Assembly (NCBI GenBank): GCA_938074585.1
Contig: CALJEW010000324.1
Span: forward strand, 1-9,983
Reading direction: 5' to 3'
Source of the DNA: an uncultured Rhodospirillales bacterium
GTDB taxonomy: Bacteria; Pseudomonadota; Alphaproteobacteria; Rhodospirillales; Casp-alpha2
Length of the DNA stretch: 9,983 nt
This document shows positions 1 through 6,528 of this stretch, in pieces (the first letter of the stretch is position 1; every line of letters begins with the position of its first letter). The notes under the pieces are model-generated. The model worked only from the letters and a program-made list of their open reading frames with translations, ran no database searches and was not told where the DNA came from. The position numbers and the translations under genes are program-made.

Positions 1-3
1 GGC

Positions 4-2850
4 TCATTCGCTTGTCTCCGTGTCTCCAAAAGCATCTGTGGAAGAATCGCTTGAAGCAACAGATTTTGATTCTATAGTAATTAGTGTTTCACCGCCTTCC
101 TCACCATCTGCGTTTTCGCCATCTATCTCGTCATCATCATCCACATCACGTAAACGGCTGACGGAGACAACGCGTTCGTGGTCGGAAGTGTTAAATATGC
201 GAACGCCACGGCTCGAGCGGCCAACAATGCTGATTTTATTGACGGGGCAACGAATAATCTGTCCACCATCGCTAACCATCACTACTTGATCAAGGTCTAA
301 AACCGTAAAGGCGGCGACAATCCGTGATGCATTACCACCAGGGCGGCCCAGTTCTATGCCCGTAATTCCTTGCCCTCCCCGTCCGGCGATCCGGTATTGA
401 TAAGCCGACGTACGCTTACCCATACCGTCTTCGGTTAAGGTCAGAATAAACTCTTCTTCCAAAGTCATTTTGATAAAATCAGGAGTTTTTAATTTTTCAG
501 AAAGTTCGGTATCTCGGGCTTTATCTTCAGACCGGTCTGCATAGTCAGTGCTCAGTAAACGACGGTTTGCGTTGACCGATTGCAAGTACTCATCGCGCAT
601 TTCAGTTGTAACTTCGCGGTGCTTAACCACTGACATAGCAATGATTTCATCATCTTTTGCTAATCTAATCCCGCGGACACCAGTTGAGGTTCGGCCACTA
701 AATACTCGAACATCGGTGACTGGGAAGCGAATAACTTTTCCGCCTGCAGCCAACAACAACACGTCATCTTCGGCTGTACACGTGCGAACCCGAACCAACT
801 GATCACCTTCGTCCAGCTTCATGGCAATTTTGCCATTGGCTTGAACACGAACAAAATCAGACAAGGAATTCCGGCGGATACCGCCTGATGCGGTCGCGAA
901 CATAACAAACAGATCTGTCCACGTTTCTTCGTCCTCAGGCATTGGCATCAACGTCGAAATCGTTTCCCCCTCATCCAGAGGTAACAAATTGATAAGCGCC
1001 TTTCCACGGGCCTGCGGCGTGCCAAGGGGAAGCTTGTAGACCTTGGTTTTATACACCATTCCCGTTGACGAGAAAAACAATACCGGGGTGTGGGTGTTGA
1101 CAACAAACACCTGAGCGACAAAATCTTCATCGCGGGTCGACATGCCCGAACGGCCCTTGCCGCCGCGCTTTTGCGCCCGGTACGTGGATAACGGTACGCG
1201 CTTCACATAGCCCGAACTGGTTACGGTAACAACCATATCTTCGCGCTGGATCAAGTCTTCTAGATCGTGCTCAAATTCACTTTCTAGGATGTCCGTGCGC
1301 CTGGGTGTGGCAAAGCGAGCACGAACGGCGATCAATTCTTCGCGCAAAATACCATATAGTTTTTCGCGGCTTTCCAATATCGATAAGTATTCCGCAATTT
1401 GGACGCCCAATTCACGCAAGTCGTTGCCAATTTTATCGCGCTCAAGGCCGGTTAAACGGTGTAAACGTAGTTCCAAAATGGCTTTGGCTTGGGCTTCCGA
1501 CAACTTATAGGTACCGTCGATAACACCGTGTCCAGGCTCGTCCAGCAAGGCGATCATCGGGGCAACGTCTTCAGCTAGCCATTTGCGTTCTATTAGCTGT
1601 TTCCGTGCTGTTTGCGGGTCAGAGGCGGCGCGAATAAGCGTAATGATTTCATCAATATTGGCAACAGCAACGGCTAAACCAGCTAAAACGTGAGCCCGGT
1701 CGCGGGCTTTGTTCAACTCATATATGGTTCGGCGGCGAATAATTTCTTCACGGAACTCAACAAAAGCGACAATGATTTGACGCAAATTAAGTTGCTGCGG
1801 TCGGCTATTATGTAAGGCCAGCATATTGACGCCAAAGCTAGTTTGTAGGGGCGTGAAGCGGAATAACTGAGCCAGAACAACTTCTTGTTCTGCATCGCGC
1901 TTAAGCTCGATAACCACTCGAACGCCGTCCCGATCCGATTCGTCGCGCAAATCAGAAATACCCTCAATCCTTTTATCGCGCACAGCATCAGCCATGTTTT
2001 CGATCATCCGCGACTTGTTAACCTGATATGGCACTTCGTGAACAATAATCGCCCACCGGTCTTTGCGAATTTCTTCGAACGATGTCCGTCCGCGCATGAC
2101 AACCGAGCCGCGACCTGTGTGAAATGCTGATAAAATCCCTTGACGGCCTAAAATTAAGCCCCCGGTCGGGAAATCCGGCCCAAAGACGTGGTTTTCGATT
2201 ATTTTTTCAATGGTGATTTCAGGGTTATCAATATAAGCGCAGCAAGCATCGACGACTTCTCCCAAATTATGTGGTGGAATATTGGTCGCCATACCCACAG
2301 CAATACCACCTGCACCGTTTACCAATAAATTTGGGTACCCAGCCGGCAGAACCTTTGGTTCCAACATAGATTCGTCGTAGTTGGCCTGAAATTCTACCGT
2401 TTCGCGGTCAATGTCTTCTAACAATTCGTGCGCAGAGCGGGCCAAACGGGCTTCTGTATACCGCATTGCAGCCGCTTTGTCGCCATCCATAGAGCCAAAA
2501 TTGCCTTGCCCATCAATCAACGGCAGGCGCATCGAAAAATCTTGCGCCATTCGTACCATCGCGTCGTAAATAGATTGGTCACCGTGGGGGTGATACTTGC
2601 CCATAACGTCACCGACAATACGTGCAGACTTACGGTATGGCTTGTTGTATTCGTATCCATTTTCTTTCATGGAAAACAAAATTCGGCGATGAACAGGTTT
2701 CAATCCATCGCGCACATCGGGCAGCGCGCGGCTCACAATTACGCTCATTGCATAATCGAGATAAGACGAGCGCATTTCGTCTGCGATTGATACCGGTGTT
2801 ATGTCAGAATCGGAGGGCCCCAGAGGGGTCGTTTGTATGTCAGTTGTCAA
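4..2850 (-). CDS. gyrA: DNA gyrase subunit A, complete, TTG start
   Basis: Breakage-reunion subunit of DNA gyrase, which with GyrB (not in the window) introduces negative supercoils using ATP. The 948 residues include the N-terminal arm (about 17-35), the winged-helix/tower core with catalytic Tyr131 in AAAMRYTEARL, the coiled-coil region, the GyrA box QKRGGKG at 560-566, and a C-terminal DNA-wrapping wheel. The protein is longer than E. coli GyrA (875). Much of the excess lies in an inserted stretch at roughly 743-795 that resembles the known alphaproteobacterial insertion, and in a long acidic tail (about 902-921) followed by a Ser/Thr-rich end. The start is TTG: an in-frame TAA lies three codons upstream, and no ATG or GTG occurs before Met26, which is already inside the conserved arm. 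The Shine-Dalgarno match is poor. The residue matching E. coli Ser83 is Gln92; Asp87 is kept as Asp96. Identity is certain; the start is likely. Confidence 0.98.
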   Translation of the reverse strand: MTTDIQTTPLGPSDSDITPVSIADEMRSSYLDYAMSVIVSRALPDVRDGLKPVHRRILFSMKENGYEYNKPYRKSARIVGDVMGKYHPHGDQSIYDAMVRMAQDFSMRLPLIDGQGNFGSMDGDKAAAMRYTEARLARSAHELLEDIDRETVEFQANYDESMLEPKVLPAGYPNLLVNGAGGIAVGMATNIPPHNLGEVVDACCAYIDNPEITIEKIIENHVFGPDFPTGGLILGRQGILSAFHTGRGSVVMRGRTSFEEIRKDRWAIIVHEVPYQVNKSRMIENMADAVRDKRIEGISDLRDESDRDGVRVVIELKRDAEQEVVLAQLFRFTPLQTSFGVNMLALHNSRPQQLNLRQIIVAFVEFREEIIRRRTIYELNKARDRAHVLAGLAVAVANIDEIITLIRAASDPQTARKQLIERKWLAEDVAPMIALLDEPGHGVIDGTYKLSEAQAKAILELRLHRLTGLERDKIGNDLRELGVQIAEYLSILESREKLYGILREELIAVRARFATPRRTDILESEFEHDLEDLIQREDMVVTVTSSGYVKRVPLSTYRAQKRGGKGRSGMSTRDEDFVAQVFVVNTHTPVLFFSSTGMVYKTKVYKLPLGTPQARGKALINLLPLDEGETISTLMPMPEDEETWTDLFVMFATASGGIRRNSLSDFVRVQANGKIAMKLDEGDQLVRVRTCTAEDDVLLLAAGGKVIRFPVTDVRVFSGRTSTGVRGIRLAKDDEIIAMSVVKHREVTTEMRDEYLQSVNANRRLLSTDYADRSEDKARDTELSEKLKTPDFIKMTLEEEFILTLTEDGMGKRTSAYQYRIAGRGGQGITGIELGRPGGNASRIVAAFTVLDLDQVVMVSDGGQIIRCPVNKISIVGRSSRGVRIFNTSDHERVVSVSRLRDVDDDDEIDGENADGEEGGETLITIESKSVASSDSSTDAFGDTETSE

Positions 2851-2921
2851 AAAATTTTACCAAGTAATTTCAGAGGCTTAATTGTATATGTACTCACAGA
2901 ATACGCATCCGCCATGGACAT
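2847..2921 (-). other. Possible 24-codon upstream frame overlapping the gyrA start
   Basis: An ATG-initiated frame reads MSMADAYSVSTY and on to KIF, then ends at a TGA that overlaps the gyrA TTG as TTGA. This layout is typical of translational coupling, and it would help explain how gyrA is translated from a TTG with little Shine-Dalgarno sequence. Against it, neither ATG (2921 or 2915) has a visible ribosome binding site, and a frame this short can arise by chance. It is seen in the sequence; function is inference. Confidence 0.25.
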
Positions 2922-2925
2922 ACAA

Positions 2926-2954
2926 AATTTAACATTTTTTGCCCCTTCATACAA
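2926..2954 (-). promoter_or_regulatory. Candidate sigma70-type promoter for gyrA
   Basis: On the minus strand TTGTAT (2949-2954) is separated by 17 bp from TAAATT (2926-2931), giving a leader of about 70 nt before the gyrA TTG. Spacing is ideal but the -10 match is only 4 of 6. It lies in the 139-bp gap after the MFS gene, and no strong terminator hairpin was seen there, so read-through from upstream is also possible. Confidence 0.4.
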
Positions 2955-2989
2955 CTACAGAACGACCATGATTTTCTTGGCTTTTTTAG

Positions 2990-4198
2990 CTATTTATAAG
3001 CTTGTTTTGGCAGGTAAATGCACTTGAACCAAATCACCGTTGCAAAGACCAAGGTCATGGGAACAGTAACCATCGCATTTACCATAGCCCAACCAACAGA
3101 TTGTTGTAATGCGCCGGAAGAAAAGGCTGCTATTGTTGTTGTGCTTAGAACCATAAAATCATTCGCTGCTTGGACTTTAGAGCGCTCCTCAGGCCTGTAA
3201 GCCTCTGTCAGCAGCGTTGTCCCACCAATAAACATAAAATTCCAACCTAAGCCGATTGTTGCTAATGCAATGGAGAAGTTTAAGAATTCTATTCCGCTTA
3301 GATTAATGGAAATGGCACATACGTTTAAAACCACACCACAAAGAATAATGTTTAAAACGCCAAATTTTTTAATCAGGCTTCCAGTGATGAAACTGGGCGC
3401 GAACATGGCTAAAACGTGCCATTGGATAACGGTTGCTGAATCTGTGAAGGCAAAGCCACAAAAATTCATAGCCAGCGGTGTTGCAATCATAACGAAGGTC
3501 ATCGCCCCGTAGCCAAACATGCCTGACATTGCTGCTACAATGAACACCGGTTGGCGCATGATTTCAAAAATTGGTCGCCCTGAATTGTTGATACCAGCAC
3601 TTTTTGGAGATGGGATTCTGATCGCCTGAATTAGGAATAACGTGAAGATACAAAGCCCAGCGATGAGGATATAAATTCCGGCGAATAAAATTGGCTCTAA
3701 CAATTTTTCACCAAACTTTGCTAGTTGTGGCCCAAGAAATGATGAAATAACACCCCCAGCCAAAACGTAGGAAATTGCTTTTGCTTTAAAGTCTGGGCTG
3801 GCAGAATCAGCCGCCGCAAACCGGAAGTATTGCCAAAAAGCAACGTGGATTCCTAGTAATAAGCTGGCTGTAGCGAAGAGCCAGAAGCTTTGGGTATATA
3901 TGGCATAGGTTGCCAACAAAGCTCCACAGGCACCAAACGTTTGGCCGACTGAAAACCCAATTCGTCGTCCATATCGGCCCATAAACAAGGAGGCAGGGAT
4001 TGTTGTAATCATAGCCGCGACAAATTGCAGTGCCATCGGAACGGTTGCTAAGGATTTATCATCGGCTAGCATCAGACCAGTAAGCGCTGAAGCCGTCATA
4101 ACCATAGACATGCCGCTCATGGACAAAGCTTGGCTTAAGGCTAAAACAAAAACATTTTTCCGCTCGTGCGAATGTGGTTTTGCCTCGGTCAACGACAT
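2990..4198 (-). CDS. MFS transporter, 12 predicted TM helices, substrate unknown
   Basis: Major facilitator superfamily secondary transporter of the inner membrane, 402 residues, the usual size for a 12-helix member. Hydrophobic segments fall near 14-44, 50-73, 80-100, 103-125, 142-163, 168-192, 216-245, 257-277, 280-298, 303-330, 345-365 and 370-395, with a longer polar loop at about 193-212 between the two halves. The loop after helix 2, GRYGRRIG (74-81), is the MFS motif A signature. A striking segment WNFMFIGGTTLLTEAYRPEE (319-338) sits at the helix 10/11 boundary and is probably diagnostic of a subfamily I cannot name. The start ATG has AAAGG only 2 nt upstream, shorter than normal; no better start is seen. 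It lies between ssb and gyrA on the same strand but gives no hint of a link to DNA metabolism. Exported or imported substrate cannot be told. Confidence 0.9.
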   Translation of the reverse strand: MSLTEAKPHSHERKNVFVLALSQALSMSGMSMVMTASALTGLMLADDKSLATVPMALQFVAAMITTIPASLFMGRYGRRIGFSVGQTFGACGALLATYAIYTQSFWLFATASLLLGIHVAFWQYFRFAAADSASPDFKAKAISYVLAGGVISSFLGPQLAKFGEKLLEPILFAGIYILIAGLCIFTLFLIQAIRIPSPKSAGINNSGRPIFEIMRQPVFIVAAMSGMFGYGAMTFVMIATPLAMNFCGFAFTDSATVIQWHVLAMFAPSFITGSLIKKFGVLNIILCGVVLNVCAISINLSGIEFLNFSIALATIGLGWNFMFIGGTTLLTEAYRPEERSKVQAANDFMVLSTTTIAAFSSGALQQSVGWAMVNAMVTVPMTLVFATVIWFKCIYLPKQAYK

Positions 4199-4239
4199 TT
4201 CCTTTGGATTTTTATCAATTCTGGGATGGGGGCTTTCGG

Positions 4240-4268
4240 ATTATAGCGTCAGTTCCTGTGCCCCATAA
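4240..4268 (-). promoter_or_regulatory. Possible promoter for the MFS gene
   Basis: A perfect TATAAT on the minus strand (4240-4245) lies 41 bp before the MFS ATG. The hexamer 17 bp further upstream, TTATGG (4263-4268), is a poor -35. The GGGGC and GCCCC blocks on either side of the -10 could pair but with a large loop. This suggests the transporter can be transcribed independently of ssb. Confidence 0.3.
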
Positions 4269-4277
4269 CATAACCAC

Positions 4278-4790
4278 CTAGAACGGAATTTCGTCGTCTA
4301 AATCGCCACCAGCTGGTCCGCCGCCGCCTTGGCCGGACTGCCCACCTTGATCAGAGTTACCCCAATCGGGTTCGCCGCCACCGCCTTGGTTCCCACCGCC
4401 GCTATCGCCACCACCAAACCCACCGCCGCCACCATCGCCGCGGCCATCTAGCATGGTTAATGTGGAGTTGAAGCCCTGAAGAACGATTTCCGTTGTGTAT
4501 TTTTCGACGCCATCGTTACCGGTCCATTTGCGCGTTTGCAATGCACCTTCAATATAGACTTTTGAGCCCTTTTTAAGGTACTTTTCTGTAATGGTTGCAA
4601 GCCCTTCGGAGAACACAACAATACGGTGCCATTCGGTTTTTTCTTTCCGCTCGCCAGAGCTTTTATCTCGCCATGTTTCAGATGTTGCGATAGAGAAATT
4701 ACCAATTTTATTGCCGTTTTGTGCAAACCGAATTTCTGGGTCGCGCCCTAAATTACCAACTAAAATTACTTTATTTACTGAACCAGCCAT
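4278..4790 (-). CDS. ssb: Single-stranded DNA-binding protein
   Basis: SSB coats single-stranded DNA as a homotetramer in replication, recombination and repair and recruits partner proteins through its C-terminal tip. The 170 residues comprise an OB-fold (about 1-115) with the aromatic DNA-stacking residues in family positions (Trp40, Trp54, Phe60, Trp89), a Gly-rich disordered linker (about 117-162), and the acidic partner-binding tip DLDDEIPF. Size and layout match E. coli SSB (178 residues). The linker is encoded by low-complexity GGC/GGT repeats. The ATG is preceded by AAGGGGG at a 5-nt spacing, in a GGGGCCCC palindrome (4792-4799). The 79-residue gene lies upstream and the MFS gene 79 bp downstream, all on the same strand. 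In many alphaproteobacteria ssb sits near uvrA and gyrA; here gyrA is one gene away and uvrA is not in the window. Confidence 0.98.
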   Translation of the reverse strand: MAGSVNKVILVGNLGRDPEIRFAQNGNKIGNFSIATSETWRDKSSGERKEKTEWHRIVVFSEGLATITEKYLKKGSKVYIEGALQTRKWTGNDGVEKYTTEIVLQGFNSTLTMLDGRGDGGGGGFGGGDSGGGNQGGGGEPDWGNSDQGGQSGQGGGGPAGGDLDDEIPF

Positions 4791-4831
4791 TGGGGCCCCC
4801 TTATCGTTCGTTCGTGTATAAATTATCCAAG

Positions 4832-4859
4832 ACTATACTGCCTAGGATCGTTAGGTGAA
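4832..4859 (-). promoter_or_regulatory. Candidate promoter for ssb
   Basis: Minus-strand TTCACC (4854-4859) and TATAGT (4832-4837) are 16 bp apart and lie about 35 nt of leader before the ssb ATG. The -10 matches 5 of 6 and the -35 matches 4 of 6 of the sigma70 consensus. I looked for the alphaproteobacterial SOS box (GTTC-N7-GTTC) here and did not find it; two adjacent GTTC copies lack the spacer. Confidence 0.45.
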
Positions 4860-4892
4860 AGCGTTCTGGTCGCTTGCCTTGTGGAAAATCAT

Positions 4893-5132
4893 CTATTGGC
4901 GTGGCGATGGCATTGGTGGTGCCACTTGGTTTTGTGATTTTTCAATGAATTGGCGGACTGTTTCGACCAATTGGTCTTCTTCTTCGCCCAACTTAACCAA
5001 CGCCAGCAAGCCAATTTCGACCAGTGCCATGCCATAGACATACTGATTTACGCCTTGGGCTTGGAATTGTTCAAGCGCATTCGCCAAAATGATATCGGAC
5101 TTTTCGAAATCTTCGTTTACTTCATTACTCAT
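4893..5132 (-). CDS. Small conserved-looking helical protein, function unknown
   Basis: A 79-residue acidic protein that I do not recognise. It looks cytosolic and mostly alpha-helical: an acidic amphipathic start (SNEVNEDFEKSDIILANALE), a central more hydrophobic helix (about 33-48, GMALVEIGLLALVKLG), a Glu-rich helix (about 49-65), and a Pro-rich end (PPMPSP). There is no signal peptide and no cysteine. The hydrophobic stretch is too short and broken for a confident membrane helix. The ATG has only a weak purine-rich AGAAAG 8 nt upstream. It is co-directional with ssb, about 100 bp ahead of it, and divergent from the 57-residue gene at 5233. It could be a small regulator or an accessory subunit, but nothing in the sequence shows a role. 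Coding is supported by uninterrupted, compositionally normal sequence. Confidence 0.7.
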   Translation of the reverse strand: MSNEVNEDFEKSDIILANALEQFQAQGVNQYVYGMALVEIGLLALVKLGEEEDQLVETVRQFIEKSQNQVAPPMPSPRQ

Positions 5133-5185
5133 GATTTTGACTTTCTATAGACGCTTAAATGCGCCCTTTACCTTTTGTTGATACC

Positions 5186-5201
5186 TCAGTTTGTAAACTG
5201 A
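5186..5201. promoter_or_regulatory. 16-bp palindrome, possible operator between divergent genes
   Basis: TCAGTTT-GT-AAACTGA has two perfect 7-bp arms around a 2-bp centre. It lies in the 100-bp gap between the divergent starts at 5132 (minus) and 5233 (plus), where a dimeric repressor or activator could control both. The 2-nt centre is too short for an RNA hairpin, which favours a protein site. I cannot assign it to a known regulator. Confidence 0.4.
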
Positions 5202-5232
5202 CAGGAAATCTCATAAACGAAAGGCTTCAATT

Positions 5233-5406
5233 ATGCGTTTCTCTGTTGTTTATGTTGGCGAAGCGAAGCGTTGGGCCGTTATTGACCGCTTAACCAGTGA
5301 TGACCCAATCCGTTATTTTTCGACTGAATGGGCGGCATTGGACAGTGCTCGCGTTGATGAAAAGCGCTGGCGTACTGAACAAATACCCTGCCCCCGCTTG
5401 AACTAA
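5233..5406 (+). CDS. 57-residue hypothetical protein
   Basis: A small plus-strand gene encoding 57 residues, beginning MRFSVVYVGEAKRWAVIDRL and ending with IPCPRLN. The ATG is preceded by AAAGG at an 8-nt spacing, a good ribosome binding site, and the codon use resembles the neighbours. The sequence suggests a short beta-strand start (FSVVYVG), a strand or helix around AKRWAVIDR, and a basic, Trp-rich helix (ALDSARVDEKRWRTEQ). There is no membrane segment and only one Cys. I do not recognise the family. Its stop lies 20 bp from the convergent dioxygenase stop with no clear terminator between. The minus-strand reading through the same bases continues past the dioxygenase start of homology and is judged a shadow. 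Confidence rests on the binding site and composition only. Confidence 0.5.
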   Translation: MRFSVVYVGEAKRWAVIDRLTSDDPIRYFSTEWAALDSARVDEKRWRTEQIPCPRLN

Positions 5407-5426
5407 GCGGCAATAATAGGATTGAA

Positions 5427-6233
5427 CTAACTGGCGTTATGGCCGATCTCAAAGTCATTGAGACCACACTGATCGTTGCCTCTAACCAAAAATAAAGGCC
5501 GATCCGAAAAATTAACCGCTTTTGAGCTTGTTTCGATTTGCTTGCCCATTTCCCGATCAAAATGAGATGTTGTGGGCATCACCCGCAAAACATACCCAGC
5601 CCTGCGTTTGCTCGATGTATTATGGTTTGATCCATGCACAATGTTTATGTCATGGAGCGACATTTGACCGGGTTTTAAAGTCATATTTACAGCTTTAGAT
5701 TCATCAAATTGATCCACGTCCAGCTCTTGATTAAGGGTCAGATCGTCCGCTTTATTTGTATGGTGCTTTAATACGTCGTTGCCTTTATGAGAGCCCGGAA
5801 TAACTCGCATACAGCCGTTCTCGGCCCCTACTTCATCCATCGCGATCCAAGCGGTACATGTTGCCAAAGGTTTTATCGGCCAATATTGCCCGTCCTGATG
5901 CCATGGTGTCGCTTTTCCGTTGTGTGCAGGCTTGCCAAAAACGGTGGTTCCCCAAAGAGCCAAGTTGTCACCAATTAATTGGCCGATCATGGTTAAAACC
6001 TCTTCCTGACAAGCAAATTCCAGCCATTTGTCGCTGCGAGGCGAATTAAGGCCTTGGCGGTTACCATAGGGAGCATGGGGAACAAACATCACATCTGCAG
6101 TTTTGTCGGGGTTGGCCGCAATCAAAAGCTCTAACTCTTTTCGCATCTCTTCAACAACGACCATGGGCAGTTGAAAATCAGGAATAACGTAGCCGAGTTC
6201 ATGATATTGATCAATTTGATTTTGGGTTAGCAA
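5427..6233 (-). CDS. Phytanoyl-CoA dioxygenase (PhyH) family oxygenase, TTG start
   Basis: Non-haem Fe(II)/2-oxoglutarate-dependent oxygenase, expected to couple oxidative decarboxylation of 2-oxoglutarate to hydroxylation of an organic substrate in the cytosol. The 268 residues fit the family (about 250-300). The iron triad is visible as His112 and Asp114 in WHQDGQYWP and His200 in DINIVHGSNHN; Arg211, 11 residues on, is the probable 2-oxoglutarate anchor. The Asp, rather than Gly or Ala, argues for a hydroxylase and against a halogenase. The start is TTG with an excellent AGGAG 6 nt upstream (6240-6244), and the next ATG (codon 24) would remove the conserved first helix LTQNQIDQYHELGYV. It is transcribed in the same direction as the hydrolase and CoA-transferase genes, 295 bp behind them. 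Substrate is unknown; the family covers fatty acyl-CoA, ectoine and many small metabolites. Confidence 0.92.
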   Translation of the reverse strand: MLTQNQIDQYHELGYVIPDFQLPMVVVEEMRKELELLIAANPDKTADVMFVPHAPYGNRQGLNSPRSDKWLEFACQEEVLTMIGQLIGDNLALWGTTVFGKPAHNGKATPWHQDGQYWPIKPLATCTAWIAMDEVGAENGCMRVIPGSHKGNDVLKHHTNKADDLTLNQELDVDQFDESKAVNMTLKPGQMSLHDINIVHGSNHNTSSKRRAGYVLRVMPTTSHFDREMGKQIETSSKAVNFSDRPLFLVRGNDQCGLNDFEIGHNAS

Positions 6234-6528
6234 GGTAAACTCCTGTAGTATTCAATTAATACCAAATATTTGAGTTTTGACATAAAAAGTGTCGAAATTT
6301 TGAAGGTTTCCCCCGGATGCGTGACGCTTAAATTGAGTTGATAGACTGTTTCTAGTTTTCAGATATTTGTTTTCTCTTTCTTTATGGCAGAATAATCTTT
6401 TAGATGAATATACGGAAAGAGAACTGAGCTATGTATTTTTTTTTTGAAAACAGAGATAAAATAGTATTGTTATCCTTATCCATCAATATTTATCTAGAAA
6501 TATATAGGTTAATTTTCATCTGGCTGAT
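6234..6528. other. AT-rich intergenic stretch between hydrolase and PhyH genes
   Basis: This gap is clearly richer in A and T than the flanking genes. It contains a 10-T run (6436-6445), a weak imperfect hairpin (6486-6503, ATATTT and AAATAT arms) and the PhyH ribosome binding site, but no convincing rho-independent terminator for the hydrolase. A possible PhyH promoter on the minus strand (ATGTCA, 16 bp, TATTAA) is weak. On the plus strand TTGTTT (6367-6372) and AATAAT (6391-6396), 18 bp apart, precede a 43-codon hydrophobic frame starting at 6431, which I do not call as a gene. Confidence 0.6.
6240..6244 (-). promoter_or_regulatory. Strong Shine-Dalgarno that fixes the PhyH TTG start
   Basis: AGGAG on the minus strand stands 6 nt before TTG (6231-6233). 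It decides the start at the rare TTG codon over the internal ATG at codon 24. Confidence 0.75.

Noticed and set aside
2981..2995. Terminator after the MFS gene formed by GCTAAAAAAGC
   Set aside because: Only a 3-bp stem; not a stable hairpin.
4313..4440. GC-rich repeat in ssb as a mobile or regulatory repeat
   Set aside because: It is codon-level low complexity encoding the Gly-rich SSB linker.
4457..4726. 89-codon minus-strand frame inside ssb
   Set aside because: It is a +1 shadow of the unmistakable SSB OB-fold.
4803..4815. SOS (LexA) box upstream of ssb
   Set aside because: Two GTTC copies are directly adjacent rather than separated by 7 bp as in the alphaproteobacterial site.
5279..5560. 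93-codon minus-strand frame across the 57-residue gene and the PhyH 3' end
   Set aside because: It overlaps the strongly supported PhyH coding sequence in another frame and has no family-like features.
6277..6305. Plus-strand TTGACA as a -35 box
   Set aside because: No acceptable -10 at 16-18 bp.
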